45,072 nt of DNA from Actinomycetota bacterium (GTDB taxonomy: Bacteria > Actinomycetota > Acidimicrobiia > IMCC26256 > PALSA-555), in the NCBI GenBank assembly GCA_003140175.1, contig PLJD01000059.1, forward strand, positions 146 through 45,217, read 5' to 3'. Within the stretch, counting starts at the first letter, position 1; each line of letters begins with the position of its first letter. The translations under genes and the position numbers were made by a program. The notes under the pieces are model-generated. The model saw only the letters and a program-made list of their open reading frames with translations, did no database searches and was not told where the DNA came from. Below are positions 1 to 8,632 of the stretch, in pieces.

Positions 1-1
1 C

Positions 2-739
2 CTGCCCCGGGTCGAGGAATGGCTCCCCGAGGCCGACGCGGACGTGGTGTGCCTCCAGGAGACCAAGCTCGGCGACGACGCCTTCCCCGCGCTGACGTTC
101 GGCGCGCTCGGCTACGAGTCGGTACATCACGGTGAGGGGCGATGGAACGGGGTCGCCATCTTGTCCCGGGTCGGGATTTCCGACGTGACGACCGGGTTCG
201 GCGCGGACCTCGTCGACCCCTACGACGGTGACGCCCGCCTGCTCGCCGCGACGTGCGGTGGGATCCGGGTCGTGAGCATGTACGTGCCGAACGGTCGCGA
301 GGTCGACTCGGAGTTCTACGCGCGAAAGCTCGAGTGGCTGGCCCGGCTGCGGGACTGGCTCGCTGCGACCGCGTCGCCGTCCGATCCGGTCGCGCTGCTC
401 GGCGACTTCAACGTCGCACCCGAGGACCGCGACGTGTGGTCACCGAGCGCGTTCGAAGGGTCGACGCACGTCACCGCCCCCGAACGCGCCGCGGTGGCGG
501 CGCTCGAGCAGTGGGGCCTCGTCGACGCGTTCCGGGTGGTGTACCCCCAGGACAACCTGTTCACCTACTGGGACTACCGCCGCGGCGACTTCCACAAGCA
601 CCACGGGATGCGCATCGATCTCGTGCTCGTCACCGAGCCGTTGGCCCGTCGCGTCCGCTGGGCCCTCGTCGACCGGAACGCCCGCAAGGGTCAGGGGCCC
701 TCCGACCACGCGCCCCTCGTCATCGATCTGGCCGACTGA
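2..739 (+). CDS. xth: Exodeoxyribonuclease III (5' end cut by window edge)
   Basis: This is an AP endonuclease / 3'-5' exonuclease of the EEP (endonuclease-exonuclease-phosphatase) superfamily, acting in base-excision repair. The frame is open from the first bases of the window, so the start codon and a short N-terminal piece lie outside. Visible family motifs are LQETK (metal-binding Glu) near the start, LGDFNVAP in the middle (catalytic Asp/Asn), a DLVLVT strand, and the terminal SDHAPLVIDL (catalytic Asp-His). The rest is colinear with bacterial ExoIII of about 250-260 residues. It converges on the nitrobindin gene with about 34 bp between the stops. Family assignment is firm. The symbol is by family; xthA and exoA are used interchangeably. 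Confidence 0.93.
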   Translation: MPRVEEWLPEADADVVCLQETKLGDDAFPALTFGALGYESVHHGEGRWNGVAILSRVGISDVTTGFGADLVDPYDGDARLLAATCGGIRVVSMYVPNGREVDSEFYARKLEWLARLRDWLAATASPSDPVALLGDFNVAPEDRDVWSPSAFEGSTHVTAPERAAVAALEQWGLVDAFRVVYPQDNLFTYWDYRRGDFHKHHGMRIDLVLVTEPLARRVRWALVDRNARKGQGPSDHAPLVIDLAD

Positions 740-773
740 GCCCCGCGGCGCCCCCGTCGGGCCCGCCCCGGCT

Positions 774-1265
774 TCAGGTGAGGTGCAGCTCCGCCTCGAG
801 GTGGAACCCGAGCGGCTGGCCGACGGCCGCCATGTCGATCTGGTACCAGAGCACGTCGCCGAGCCGTTCGTAGACGCGGCGGACGTCGGTGACCGCCTTG
901 GCGGTCGGGGTCGTCACGACATGGAGCGTCGCCAGCTCGAGGCGGGTGTCTCGGATCGTGCCCTGGCTCACCTCCACGATGCCGCTCGGGTGCGCGAGGA
1001 CGAGCTCGGCGCCGACCGGGGCGGGCCGCAGGTAGCCGACCTCGGCGTGCGACGGGGCGCCGCCGGGTGGGACACGGCTGCGCTGCGAGTAGGCCAGGAC
1101 CGGCTTGCCGGGGTACACGAACGTGGTCTCCTCGCTGTACGCGAAGTCCTCGATCGTCGGGTACGAGCCGCGCCCCACACCGGTCCAGGTGCCGAGGAGA
1201 AAGGCCAGCGGCTCGAGGGCCGCCGGCAGCTCGACCGTGTCCACGTCGGCAGCCTCGCGCGCCAC
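774..1265 (-). CDS. Nitrobindin-like heme-binding beta-barrel protein (THAP4/FABP-like)
   Basis: The 163-residue protein begins with a GTG codon. It carries the nitrobindin signature GTWTGVGRGSYPT at about residues 25-37 and a C-terminal FHLEAELH segment, whose His is expected to be the axial heme ligand. Members of this family (such as Rv2717c of Mycobacterium) bind ferric heme in a beta-barrel and can isomerise peroxynitrite to nitrate. That activity is known for the family and inferred here. It is the last gene of the leftward etfB-etfA-GNAT-nitrobindin run, 27 bp after the acetyltransferase stop. Length and motifs fit the family well. Confidence 0.85.
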   Translation of the reverse strand: MAREAADVDTVELPAALEPLAFLLGTWTGVGRGSYPTIEDFAYSEETTFVYPGKPVLAYSQRSRVPPGGAPSHAEVGYLRPAPVGAELVLAHPSGIVEVSQGTIRDTRLELATLHVVTTPTAKAVTDVRRVYERLGDVLWYQIDMAAVGQPLGFHLEAELHLT

Positions 1266-1292
1266 GCTCGGCCAGTCCGGACCGGGGCCGTC

Positions 1293-1880
1293 TCAGCGGG
1301 GCGCCCGGCGCATGAACCAGATGGAGAAGCCGAGGCGGACGTCCTCGACGGCGACGTCGAACCCGTGGCGCCGGTAGAAGACGACGTTCTCAGGCTTGTC
1401 GGTCTCGAGCCAGGCGACCTCGCCGTCGGCGTCGAGGTGCGCGCAGAGATAACGGAGCAGAGCCGCGCCGACGCCGCGGCCCTGCGCGCCGGGTTCGACC
1501 CCGACCGGGCCGACGTGGACGTGTCGCTCGTCGAGGTCGTGCTCACACATCGTCGAGATGACGTAGCGCGCCCGGTCGAAGCCGACCGCCTCGCCGGGTG
1601 CGACGTCGGGAGCGGTCCGCAGCTCCGGCGCGGCGGTGACGCCGATGCACGCGCCGGGCGCGCTGGCGCCGGCGACGCCGATCACGTGGCGGCCGAGCAG
1701 CGCCCCGACCGAGCCGACCGCGACGCGTTCCGCGAACGTCTCGTAGCCGACGAAGAGCCGGGCGAGCGCGTCGTCGGGGACGGTGTAGGCCATCATCGGG
1801 TTGTCGCGCAGCGCCCGGGACGCGACCGAGCCGGCGGCTCGTGCTTCGTGCTCAGCCAGCGCCCGAACGTCGACGTCCAT
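1293..1880 (-). CDS. GNAT family N-acetyltransferase
   Basis: The 195-residue protein has a single GNAT fold. The acetyl-CoA pyrophosphate loop is [16 protein letters not shown] at about residues 130-145, and the C-terminal motif-B region reads [17 protein letters not shown]. The N-terminal half ([18 protein letters not shown]) resembles stand-alone actinobacterial acetyltransferases whose acceptors are unknown. The ATG start lies 15 bp after the etfA stop, so co-transcription with etfBA is likely. The substrate cannot be predicted. Confidence 0.85.
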   Translation of the reverse strand: MDVDVRALAEHEARAAGSVASRALRDNPMMAYTVPDDALARLFVGYETFAERVAVGSVGALLGRHVIGVAGASAPGACIGVTAAPELRTAPDVAPGEAVGFDRARYVISTMCEHDLDERHVHVGPVGVEPGAQGRGVGAALLRYLCAHLDADGEVAWLETDKPENVVFYRRHGFDVAVEDVRLGFSIWFMRRAPR

Positions 1881-1895
1881 CAGGCGACACGGTAG

Positions 1896-2864
1896 CTACT
1901 GCTTGGCTTTGATCGCCTCGATCAGCTTCGGCACGACCTTGTGGACGTCGCCCACGATCCCGAGGTCGGCGACGGAGAAGATCGGGGCCTCGCTGTCCTT
2001 GTTGATGGCGAGGATATTGTCCGAGCCCTTCATGCCGACCAGGTGCTGCGTGGCGCCCGAGATGCCGAGCGCGACGTAGAGCTTCGGCTTGACGACCTTG
2101 CCGGTCTGGCCGACCTGCTTGGCGTAGGGCACCCAGCCGGCGTCGACGATCGCCCGGGACGCGCCCGACGCGCCGTGGAGCAGCTTGGCGAGCCCTTCGA
2201 CGAGGGGCTCGTAGGCCTCGGCGCTGCCGAGCCCCCGCCCGCCGGACACGACGACGGCCGCCTCTTCGAGCTGGGGTCCCTCGCGCTCCTCGACGTGGCG
2301 TTCCAGCACGCGGGCTTGGCCGGCCCGGCCGGCGTCGACGACGTCGACCCGCTCGATCGCGGCGGCCGCCCCGCCCGACGCTTCTGCGGTGAACGACTTG
2401 GGTCGGATCGCGGCGAGGAACGGGCCCGGCCCGGTGAAGGTGGTGTCGACGAGCGTGTTGCCGCCGAAGATCGCCGTGCCGACGCTCACCCGGGCGCCGT
2501 CGAGCGCGACCGCGGTGCCGTTGGTGACCAGCGGCCGGTCGAGGGCGGCGGACAGTCGCCCGAGGGCGTCTCGGCCGTCGTAGGACTGGGCGAAGAGGAT
2601 GAGGTCAGGTTGATGGGTCGCGACCAGCTCGGTCAGCGCCGCCGCGCCAACGACCCCGGCCAGGGCTTCACCCGGGTCGAGGGCGTAGATGGTGGTGGCG
2701 CCGTGTTCGCCGAGGGGACCGGCGAGCGCATCCGCGTCGCCGCCCACCAGGACCGCTTCGACCGTGTCGCCGAGCTCGCGGGCCTTCGTGAGCAGCTCGA
2801 GCGTGGCCGAGTGCGGCTTCGTGCCGTCCGCTTCGGCGTAGACCCAGACCTTCGAGAGTGCCAT
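1896..2864 (-). CDS. etfA: Electron transfer flavoprotein, alpha subunit
   Basis: EtfA binds FAD and, with EtfB, carries electrons from acyl-CoA dehydrogenases to the membrane quinone pool through ETF:quinone oxidoreductase. The 322-residue length is typical. The C-terminal FAD domain shows the diagnostic run [16 protein letters not shown] followed by [19 protein letters not shown]. The N-terminal half is the degenerate adenine-nucleotide alpha-hydrolase-like fold. The ribosome-binding site (AGGAG) overlaps the etfB stop codon (TGAGGAG), and the genes are 13 bp apart, so the subunits are probably translationally coupled. Two acyl-CoA dehydrogenases in this window (5125-6369 and 31612-32898) are plausible electron donors. 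Confidence 0.97.
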   Translation of the reverse strand: MALSKVWVYAEADGTKPHSATLELLTKARELGDTVEAVLVGGDADALAGPLGEHGATTIYALDPGEALAGVVGAAALTELVATHQPDLILFAQSYDGRDALGRLSAALDRPLVTNGTAVALDGARVSVGTAIFGGNTLVDTTFTGPGPFLAAIRPKSFTAEASGGAAAAIERVDVVDAGRAGQARVLERHVEEREGPQLEEAAVVVSGGRGLGSAEAYEPLVEGLAKLLHGASGASRAIVDAGWVPYAKQVGQTGKVVKPKLYVALGISGATQHLVGMKGSDNILAINKDSEAPIFSVADLGIVGDVHKVVPKLIEAIKAKQ

Positions 2865-2877
2865 CGTTTCCTGCTCC

Positions 2878-3660
2878 TCAGATGACTTTGAGCGCTTCGA
2901 GGAACGCGACGATGCGTTCGTGGGCGCTGCCGTCGTCCTCGACCTTCTCGCCTGCTTCGCGCGCCGGCGCGGCGGCGACGTTCGTGATCTCTTGACGCGC
3001 GCCGGACCATCCGACGTCGTCGGAGGAGAGGCCGAGGTCGGCGACGGTGCACTGGTCGACCGGCTTGTTCTTGGCCGCCATGATCCCCTTGAACGACGGG
3101 TAGCGGGGCTCGACCACCCCAGCGGTGACGCTGACCACGGCGGGCAGCGAGCTCTCCACCACGTCGTAGCCCGCCTCGGTCTGGCGCCGAATGGTCAGCT
3201 TCCCGTCCTCGACCTCGACGTGCTTGGCGAAGGTGAGCGACGGCCAGCCGAGCAGCTGGGCGATCTGGTTCGGGACGGTGCCGGTGTAGCCGTCGGTGGA
3301 CTCGGTGGCGGTGAGGACGAGGTCCACGTCGCCGGCCCGGGTGATCGCCTGGGCGAGGACCTTGGCCGTCGAGAGGGCGTCGCTGCCGGCCAGGGCCGGG
3401 TCCGAGACCAGGACCGCTTTCGCCGCGCCCATGGCCAGGGCGGTGCGCAGCCCGGAGACCTCGTTGTTCGGGGCCATGGAGATGAGCGTGACGTCGCCTC
3501 CGCCCGCCTTGTCGGCGAGCTGGAGGGCCATCTCGACCCCGAAGCTGTCGGATTCGTCGAGGATGAGCTTGCCGACCCGGTGAAGGGTGTGGCTCTCGGG
3601 GTCCAGCTCGCCGGGCACGGCCGGGTCGGGGATCTGCTTGACGCAGACGGCGATGTTCAT
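2878..3660 (-). CDS. etfB: Electron transfer flavoprotein, beta subunit
   Basis: The 260-residue EtfB starts at the ATG encoding [13 protein letters not shown]. In-frame sequence upstream is Arg/Ala-rich and unlike the family, and a GGAG lies just before this ATG, so the longer frame is rejected. Characteristic segments are the N-terminal VKQIPD, an internal [13 protein letters not shown] and the ETF-beta signature around [16 protein letters not shown]. It heads the leftward operon with etfA, the acetyltransferase and nitrobindin. The 126-bp region up to the divergent flavoprotein at 3787 must hold both promoters. Confidence 0.97.
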   Translation of the reverse strand: MNIAVCVKQIPDPAVPGELDPESHTLHRVGKLILDESDSFGVEMALQLADKAGGGDVTLISMAPNNEVSGLRTALAMGAAKAVLVSDPALAGSDALSTAKVLAQAITRAGDVDLVLTATESTDGYTGTVPNQIAQLLGWPSLTFAKHVEVEDGKLTIRRQTEAGYDVVESSLPAVVSVTAGVVEPRYPSFKGIMAAKNKPVDQCTVADLGLSSDDVGWSGARQEITNVAAAPAREAGEKVEDDGSAHERIVAFLEALKVI

Positions 3661-3786
3661 GGGTGCTGCTCCGCTCGGTGCTCGACGCGCCGCGCCGGGG
3701 GCGCTCCGTCGTGGACGGCGCATTTTGGCCCGAGTTCGGCCGCAGCGTCGAAACCGAGCGCCGGTCGGTCGCTACCGTCAGGTGGC

Positions 3787-4983
3787 GTGCCACCCCGCGT
3801 CGACCTCCTGGTGGTCGGGGCGGGCCCCGCGGGGACCGCGGCGGCGATGGCCGCCCGGGCTCACGGCCTCGACGTCACCGTCCTCGACCGGGCCACCTTC
3901 CCACGCGACAAGACGTGCGGGGACGGGCTCACCGCGGCGGCGCTGGCCCGGCTCGAGGCGCTCGGGGTAGCGGTCCCGGCCCTGCCCGCCGCCGGTGTGG
4001 ACTCGGTCGTGGTCGTCGCGCCGGACCGCTGGCAGGTCGAGCTCCCCCTGCCGGGCCCGGGTCTGCGCGCCGCGGTCGTGGAGCGGGCCAGCCTCGACGC
4101 CGCGCTGCTCGACCGGACGCGTCAGCGGGGCGTGCGGGTGCAGGAAGGCTCGGCGGTGGAGGATGTCTGGGAGGAGCCCGACGGCATCCGGGTCCGCACC
4201 GCGGCCGGCGAGGAGCTCGCGGCCCGGTTCGTGGTCGCCGCCGACGGCCATTACTCGAGCGTCCGGCGTCGCCACGGGCGCGCCGCCCCCGACCTGGGCA
4301 CGTGGCACGCGGTGCGCCAGTACTTCCGCCACGTCGGCGACCCGCGTCTGTGGGTGCTCTTCGAGCCTGATCTGCTGCCCGGCTACGCCTGGGTGTTCCC
4401 GCTGCCGGGAGGGCGAGCCAACGTCGGGTTCGGGGTGCTGCGGGGCGCGGGACACGACGGCAAGGCATTGAAGGCGCTGTGGCCCGACCTGCTGACGCGG
4501 GCGCCGCTGCGGGCCGCGCTCGGACCCGACGCCGAGCCCGAGGCGAGCCATCGGGCGTGGCCGATCCCGAGCGCGTACTCGCGGGCCCGCCTCGCCGACG
4601 GTCGGGTCCTCTACGCGGGCGACGCGGCCGGGGTGGTCGACCCCATGACCGGCGAAGGCATCGCGCAGGCCCTGGAGAGCGGCACGCTCGCCGCGCACGC
4701 CGTGGCGGCGGGTGGGGAACCGGCGGAGATCCGCGACCGGTACCGCCGCGACGTGGACCGGGCCCTCGGGCGGGACCTGCGCTTCGCCGCGCTGCTGCAA
4801 CGGTTGCTGCACTCGCCGACCCTGGCCAGCGCGGCGATCCGCGCCGCCGGGCTGACGCCCTGGACTCGACGGAACTTCGCCCGATGGATGTTCGAGGACT
4901 ACCCCCGGGCCGCGGTGTTCACCCCCGACCGGTGGCGCCACCACCTGCTCACGCCCCCGGGCTCCTTTCGCGCCTCGGCGTGA
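3787..4983 (+). CDS. Geranylgeranyl reductase family FAD-dependent oxidoreductase
   Basis: The 398-residue flavoprotein starts at a GTG that places the Rossmann motif GAGPAG at residues 11-16. The family hallmark PRDKTCGDGL follows at about residues 43-52, and GDAAGVVDPMTGEGI near residue 280 closes the FAD site. The superfamily includes geranylgeranyl reductases, which saturate isoprenoid chains (menaquinone, polyprenols), and FixC/ETF-QO proteins, which take electrons from ETF. The divergent position next to etfBA makes an electron-transfer role possible. However, the only cysteine I see in the early region is that of CGDG, and there is no C-terminal ferredoxin-type cluster motif as in ETF-QO. 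Reduction of an isoprenoid such as menaquinone is the more conservative guess. Confidence 0.85.
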   Translation: MPPRVDLLVVGAGPAGTAAAMAARAHGLDVTVLDRATFPRDKTCGDGLTAAALARLEALGVAVPALPAAGVDSVVVVAPDRWQVELPLPGPGLRAAVVERASLDAALLDRTRQRGVRVQEGSAVEDVWEEPDGIRVRTAAGEELAARFVVAADGHYSSVRRRHGRAAPDLGTWHAVRQYFRHVGDPRLWVLFEPDLLPGYAWVFPLPGGRANVGFGVLRGAGHDGKALKALWPDLLTRAPLRAALGPDAEPEASHRAWPIPSAYSRARLADGRVLYAGDAAGVVDPMTGEGIAQALESGTLAAHAVAAGGEPAEIRDRYRRDVDRALGRDLRFAALLQRLLHSPTLASAAIRAAGLTPWTRRNFARWMFEDYPRAAVFTPDRWRHHLLTPPGSFRASA

Positions 4984-5124
4984 CGACGCGTCCCGGTCAG
5001 CGGACCGAGGCTCGCCGCGGCCAGCCCCAGCCCGAAGGTTCTGACTCGGGCGACGACCTGAGCCCCAGGACCGGCCCGACCGGACGGCTTGACCGCGAGC
5101 GGCGCCGCCACGACACTCACCCCC

Positions 5125-6369
5125 ATGGCGATTGATTTCACGCTCCCGCCCGACGTCGAAGCCGTGCGCGCCCGGGTCCGGGACTTCATGGATTCGGAAG
5201 TTCGCCCCGCCGAGGAGAAGCTCTACGCCAACGCCTCGGGCGGCGAGCCCGACCGGCGCGAGGTGGTGGGGATGATCCTCGAGCTGCGCCAGCGGGCCAA
5301 GGACTGGGGGGTGTGGCTACCCCACATGCCCACGGAGTGGGGCGGGGTCGGGCTGGGCATCACCGCCATGGCCTTCGTGGCCGCCGAATCGGCGCGCACC
5401 AACTTCGGTCCGTTCGTCCTGAACGCGCAGGCCCCCGACGAGGGCAACCAGCACACGCTGTTGCACCACGCCACCCCGGACCAACAGGAGCGGTACCTGC
5501 GGCCCCTGCTCGAGGGACGGGTGCGGTCGTGCTTCGCCATGACGGAGCCCGAGGTGGCGGGCTCCGACCCGACCGGGATCCGGACCGCCGCGGTGCTCGA
5601 CGAGGCGGCCGGCGAGTGGGTCATCAACGGCCACAAATGGTTCATCTCGGGAGCGCGCGGCGCGGGCTTCGCGATCCTCATCGCCAAGACCGACCCGGAC
5701 GCCGACCCGCCCCAGGCCAGCAACACCGCGTTCCTCGTCGACCTCCCGGCCGACGGATGGGAGGTGGTCCGCGACGTCGAGACGATGGCGGGGCGCGGCA
5801 ACCACTGCGAGATCCGCATCACCGACCTGCGGGTGCCCGACGCGAACGTCCTGGGCGGCCGCGGCAACGGCCATCTGCTCGGCCAGGCCCGCCTGGGACC
5901 GGCTCGCCTCGCGCACTGCATGCGCTGGATCGGCCAGGTCGAGACCGCCCTCGAGCTGCTCGTCGCGCGGGCCGAGGAACGTCAGCTGCACGGCCAGCCA
6001 CTCGCCGAGAAGCAGGCGATCCAGTGGATGATGGCGGACTCGGCGATGGAGCTGTACGCCGCCAAGCTCATGGTGCTCCACGCCGCCTACAAGATCGAGC
6101 ACGACTTGCCGTTCCGCCAGGAAGTCAGCTTCGCGAAGCATCACGTGGCGAACACCCTCTGGCGCGTCGTCGACCGGGCGATCCAGGTCCACGGGGCGCT
6201 CGGCTACTCCACCGACACCCCCCTGGAGCGGATGCTGCGCCACGCCCGCTCCGCGCGCCTCGTCGACGGGGCCGACGAGGTACACCAGGCGCTCATCGCC
6301 CGGAATGTGCGCCGCGCCTACGCCGAGACGGGCTCGATTCGTTCCGCCACCGGCGATCTGGAGCTCTGA
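5125..6369 (+). CDS. Acyl-CoA dehydrogenase, ACAD10/11-like
   Basis: This 414-residue FAD enzyme oxidises acyl-CoA to trans-2-enoyl-CoA, passing electrons to ETF. The ATG at MAIDFTLPPDVEAV is chosen over an upstream in-frame start because the family N-terminus begins there. Recognisable parts are MTEPEVAGSDPTGIRT and INGHKWFISGA (FAD/substrate loops) and the C-terminal VHGALGYSTDTPLERM. The position of the usual catalytic Glu is occupied by Asp (D381 in the LVDGADEVH segment). From memory, Asp here is normal for ACAD10/11-type enzymes, which handle long or branched and 4-hydroxy acyl-CoAs. It lies about 140 bp after the flavoprotein gene on the same strand; that gap shows no convincing structure. 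Confidence 0.92.
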   Translation: MAIDFTLPPDVEAVRARVRDFMDSEVRPAEEKLYANASGGEPDRREVVGMILELRQRAKDWGVWLPHMPTEWGGVGLGITAMAFVAAESARTNFGPFVLNAQAPDEGNQHTLLHHATPDQQERYLRPLLEGRVRSCFAMTEPEVAGSDPTGIRTAAVLDEAAGEWVINGHKWFISGARGAGFAILIAKTDPDADPPQASNTAFLVDLPADGWEVVRDVETMAGRGNHCEIRITDLRVPDANVLGGRGNGHLLGQARLGPARLAHCMRWIGQVETALELLVARAEERQLHGQPLAEKQAIQWMMADSAMELYAAKLMVLHAAYKIEHDLPFRQEVSFAKHHVANTLWRVVDRAIQVHGALGYSTDTPLERMLRHARSARLVDGADEVHQALIARNVRRAYAETGSIRSATGDLEL

Positions 6370-6449
6370 GCCGCGGGTTCGACCTGCGCCGGGCTCGGCC
6401 CGGGCGGCGGAGGCGACCGGCAGAGGGAACGCTTCCTACACTCGTCACC

Positions 6450-7166
6450 ATGGTCCAGACCGACGCCATTCTGCGCGAGACCCTCAAGACCCCGCACTGG
6501 TCGACCGACATCCCCCTCGACACGCCGCATCCGCGGCCCGCCGCGCTCGCCGCGACCGGCTACGTCGTGCTCGCCGACCTCGAGCCGCCGATCCCCGAGG
6601 CCGAGTACCTGGACCTCGAGTACATGGATTGGAAGAGCGGCGGGGACACCAACTTCGCTCCAATCGCGACCGCCGACGGTGAGCTCGATTGTCGGGGATT
6701 TTGGAAGCCGGGCGACGAGCGAGCCGACCGCGGTGGCCGCTGGACGGTGAATGCCCAGCACTGCCCGAGCATCGTCTCGGCGGTGCAGGCGGTGGACGCC
6801 GACTTCGGCCGGGTGCGGGTCATCAAGCTCGAGCCCCAGACCTACGAAGACGCGCTGCGCCACATCCACCGCGACGACAACAACCGCTTCAACCCCGACG
6901 GGGACGGGTGGGTGGTCCGCTCGTGGATCGAGCTCACCGACAACCCTGAGAGCTTCATGGTCCTCATGGAGCAGGGCCCCGACGGGCTCCCCGACCCGAG
7001 CACCGAGGCGCACGTGCCGCTGCACCGCGGCTCCCGCTTCGTCGTGGACACGCAGCGGCTCTGGCACGTCGTGGCCCACCCGGGAACGCAGACCCGCTAC
7101 GCGCTGATCTCGAGCTTCACGGCCGGGCCGGCGCTCGACGCCTGGATCGCCGCCGGGCGACCGTAG
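6450..7166 (+). CDS. Putative aspartyl/asparaginyl-hydroxylase-like 2OG-Fe(II) oxygenase
   Basis: The 238-residue protein starts at the ATG of MVQTDAILRETLK. I infer a double-stranded beta-helix 2-oxoglutarate oxygenase from the order of possible iron and cosubstrate ligands: H140-R-D142 within RHIHRDD, a distal histidine (H206 or H210 in LWHVVAHPG), and R216 in TRYAL six residues after H210. This His-x-Asp...His...Arg pattern matches the Fe(II)/2OG facial triad and is arranged much as in cupin-like Asp/Asn hydroxylases. No substrate can be assigned. It follows the acyl-CoA dehydrogenase by 80 bp on the same strand. An alternative is a catalytically different cupin-fold protein. Confidence 0.6.
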   Translation: MVQTDAILRETLKTPHWSTDIPLDTPHPRPAALAATGYVVLADLEPPIPEAEYLDLEYMDWKSGGDTNFAPIATADGELDCRGFWKPGDERADRGGRWTVNAQHCPSIVSAVQAVDADFGRVRVIKLEPQTYEDALRHIHRDDNNRFNPDGDGWVVRSWIELTDNPESFMVLMEQGPDGLPDPSTEAHVPLHRGSRFVVDTQRLWHVVAHPGTQTRYALISSFTAGPALDAWIAAGRP

Positions 7167-7298
7167 GCAGTGGGTCGGTTGGAGCATCATCGGCCCTCGG
7201 TGCCGTCTGCGGGCAGCGCCGTTGCCGCTCGCACGCCCTGGGCTGGCCGCCGGTGCGTGCGGGTTCCCCGGGAGACGAGTGCTCCGACGCGCGAGCGC

Positions 7299-7721
7299 TT
7301 ACTCGAAGGCGGCGCTCACCGGTGAGCCGTGGTGGTGCACCATGCGCCACCGGTCCTGGTCGTGGACGAACACGTTCGTGGCCGCGACGCGTGCTCCGGA
7401 GAGCTCCTCGGTGTCGGTTGCGCCGCCCTCGGGTGATCCGGCGGCTTGGAGGATGTTCTCGTCGAGGGTGACCACCGCGAGGTTCCCTTCGAGGAGGACC
7501 CGCTCGTCGGTGAGGACGAACTGGATGAATGGCGTGTTGGCGAAGATGGCCTGCCACGAACCGGCCACTCTCGCCCAGCCGGCCAGGGTCGGCCATCCGG
7601 GATGGGTGACGCTGACTCGGTCGGCGTGCTCCCAGACCTCGGCCATGGCGTCGAGGTCCCGCGCTTCGAACGCGGCGTAGAACGCCCCGTTCGCGGCGCG
7701 TACCTCGTCGTCGTCGCTCAC
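7299..7721 (-). CDS. NTF2-like / SnoaL-like domain protein
   Basis: The roughly 140-residue protein is a single cone-shaped NTF2/SnoaL domain. An N-terminal helix (AANGAFYAAFEARDLDAMAEVW) is followed by HPGWPTLAGWARVAGSWQAIF and a C-terminal strand set ending in WRMVHHHGSPV. Such proteins serve as small enzymes or ligand-binding folds, and no function can be read here. I prefer the GTG start (MSDDDEVRAANG), typical of the family; an ATG three codons upstream leaves only 11 bp to the divergent hydrolase gene. The 132 bp on its 3' side (7167-7298) holds nothing I can identify. Confidence 0.8.
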   Translation of the reverse strand: MSDDDEVRAANGAFYAAFEARDLDAMAEVWEHADRVSVTHPGWPTLAGWARVAGSWQAIFANTPFIQFVLTDERVLLEGNLAVVTLDENILQAAGSPEGGATDTEELSGARVAATNVFVHDQDRWRMVHHHGSPVSAAFE

Positions 7722-7741
7722 GCCGTGCATGATGACGGGCT

Positions 7742-8599
7742 ATGCCTCTGGTGTCGACCGAGCTGGTCAGCGCGGGTGGAGTCCGACTCGCGCGCTACGA
7801 CTGGGGCGGCGACGGTGACCCGGTGGTCCTGGCGCACGCGACGGGCTTCCACGGCCTGATCTGGCGACCGATAGCCGAGCGACTCGTCGAGGCCGGGCGT
7901 CACGTGTGGTCGTTCGACTTCCGGGGCCACGGGGACAGCGAGCCGTCGCCGGACGGCTACGCCTGGGAGCGCTTCGCCGACGATGTGCTGGGCGTCCTTG
8001 ACGGGTTGGGGTTGGCCGGCGATCCGGCGCTGCTCAGCGTCGGGCATTCGAAGGGAGCGGCCGCGCTGCTGCTCGCCGAGCTCGCGGCGCCGGGGACGAT
8101 CCGGCGGGCGTGGTGCTACGAGCCGGTGGTCATGGCCGGGGAGCCCCGCGGGCCCCAGGTCGACTTCCCCCTGGCCCGCAGTGCCCGGCGGCGTCGGGCG
8201 CAGTGGAGCTCTCCCGATGAGGCGCGCCGCTCGTGGGCAAGCCGAGCGCCACTCGACGCGCTCGATCCCGCGTGTCTCGGCGCCTACGTCGATGGTGGGC
8301 TGCGGCGCCGTGCCGACGGCACGTGGGAGCTCAAGTGCGATCCGACCGACGAAGCGGCGGTCTATGAATACGCGTCGGCTCACCGATTGTGGCCGGAACG
8401 CGGTGCGCTGCAAACCCGGGTGCGGATCGTGTGCGGCGAGCGGTCCGACGCGGTGACACCGGAGCTCGGGGCGCGCCTCGCGGCCGGAATTCCGAACGCG
8501 ACGCTGGAGGTCATGGCCGGCCTCGGGCATTTCGGTCCCCTCGAGGATCCGGACGCGGCGACCGCCTCGATCCTGGCCTTCGACGACAAGACGCGCTGA
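7742..8599 (+). CDS. Alpha/beta hydrolase
   Basis: The 285-residue hydrolase has the full alpha/beta-hydrolase layout. There is an oxyanion-hole strand HATGFHG (residues 32-38), DFRGHGDSE (59-67), a nucleophile elbow GHSKG with Ser103, a likely acid in CGERSDAVTP, and a C-terminal histidine in GLGHFGPLEDP. Substrate is unknown; esterases, epoxide hydrolases and C-C hydrolases share this pattern. It is transcribed divergently from the NTF2-like gene with an extremely short intergenic gap, so one promoter probably reaches into the neighbour's coding sequence. Confidence 0.88.
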   Translation: MPLVSTELVSAGGVRLARYDWGGDGDPVVLAHATGFHGLIWRPIAERLVEAGRHVWSFDFRGHGDSEPSPDGYAWERFADDVLGVLDGLGLAGDPALLSVGHSKGAAALLLAELAAPGTIRRAWCYEPVVMAGEPRGPQVDFPLARSARRRRAQWSSPDEARRSWASRAPLDALDPACLGAYVDGGLRRRADGTWELKCDPTDEAAVYEYASAHRLWPERGALQTRVRIVCGERSDAVTPELGARLAAGIPNATLEVMAGLGHFGPLEDPDAATASILAFDDKTR

Positions 8600-8632
8600 G
8601 CGTCGCCGTCCGGCCGGGTCGGCGGGTGCCGC

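Noticed and set aside
2920-3786. Long in-frame N-terminal extension of the geranylgeranyl-reductase-like protein
   Set aside because: It is antisense to etfB and would put about 290 residues before the FAD motif, which must be near the N-terminus.
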